From Thioclava sp. SK-1 (GTDB lineage Bacteria; Pseudomonadota; Alphaproteobacteria; Rhodobacterales; Rhodobacteraceae), in the NCBI RefSeq assembly GCF_001705665.1, contig NZ_MDHA01000020.1, forward strand, positions 1-33,408: a stretch of 33,408 nucleotides of DNA, read 5' to 3'. Below, in pieces: positions 33,230 to 33,408 of the stretch. The stretch's first letter is position 1. Each line of letters opens with the position of its first letter. The notes beneath the pieces are model-generated. The model searched no databases, was not told where the DNA came from, and worked only from the letters and a program-made list of their open reading frames with translations. The position numbers and the translations under genes were made by a program.

Positions 33230-33408
33230 AGCTTCAATCTCCTGGCGGCACTTTTTGTATTATTTTTGTTTGAGGATTCGGGTTTCTGCGCGTTTTTCTT
33301 GTATTTTTTCATGATTTTTGCGATTTCTGCGCGTTTTTGTTTAGTTTGAGTGTTTATTTTGGTTTGTTTGGTTTGAGTGTTTGAGTTTTTCTTTGATTTT
33401 TATTGTTT
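33230..33408. repeat. T/G-rich low-complexity stretch with short repeats
   Basis: The final ~180 bases are dominated by T and G on this strand. TTTCTGCGCGTTTTT occurs at 33283-33297 and 33324-33338, and TTTGAGTGTTT at 33345-33355 and 33372-33382. I see no gene, terminator or known origin motif here. The composition is unlike the rest of the window. Confidence 0.6.

Noticed and set aside
33283-33382. Short repeats at the end read as a CRISPR array
   Set aside because: The repeats are only 11-15 bases, two different kinds with two copies each, in low-complexity sequence without regular spacers or cas genes.

Overview
The window is about 33 kb of dense catabolic DNA with moderately high GC. It has short intergenic gaps, many ATGA start/stop overlaps and two complete three-component TRAP transporters. 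The best matches I can recall from memory (Agrobacterium-type galactarolactone enzymes, TRAP-rich sugar and amine loci) point to an alphaproteobacterium, most likely of the Rhodobacteraceae/Roseobacter type. I see no rRNA, tRNA, CRISPR, insertion sequence or phage gene. The window reads as a row of separate nutrient-use cassettes.

Region 1 (1-4007, + strand) is an oxidative uronate/galactarate operon. It holds the 3' end of an alpha-ketoglutaric semialdehyde dehydrogenase, then kdgD, gci, gli and an SGNH hydrolase. Together they take D-galactaro-lactone to 2-oxoglutarate. Region 2 (4144-8275) holds an LLM-type flavin oxidoreductase, a YghU-type glutathione transferase homologue, a LysR regulator and a GhrA-type 2-hydroxyacid dehydrogenase. 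A LysR-box-like palindrome lies between the last two. Region 3 (8374-11943, - strand) is a TRAP operon (dctP-dctQ-dctM) ending in an RraA-like gene with an altered active site. Region 4 (12505-17701, + strand), divergent from region 3, is a second TRAP transporter followed by eutB and eutC. Its binding protein lacks the arginines that normally hold a carboxylate, which suits ethanolamine import. Region 5 (17790-22761) is a DeoR/GlpR regulator, two FAD oxidoreductases resembling a GlpA/GlpB pair, and an FGGY kinase that is close to glycerol kinase but lacks its glycerol-contacting arginine.

Region 6 (22758-33087) is the most interesting. A LacI-family repressor faces an operon of a TIM-barrel sugar isomerase, a Gfo/Idh/MocA dehydrogenase and a ribose-type ABC importer. 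Next come a GMC oxidoreductase with its Tat-carrying small subunit, and then, convergent, a second TIM-barrel isomerase with a Sec signal peptide. Five copies of one 14-bp palindrome (TGWAANNNNTTWCA) lie in front of the three transcription units, so they look like one LacI regulon. The enzyme set suggests sugar oxidation in the periplasm (probably to a 3-keto glycoside), processing there by a secreted isomerase-like enzyme, import by the ABC system, and completion by the cytoplasmic isomerase and dehydrogenase.

The last ~180 bases are a T/G-rich low-complexity stretch with short repeats and no gene that I can see.
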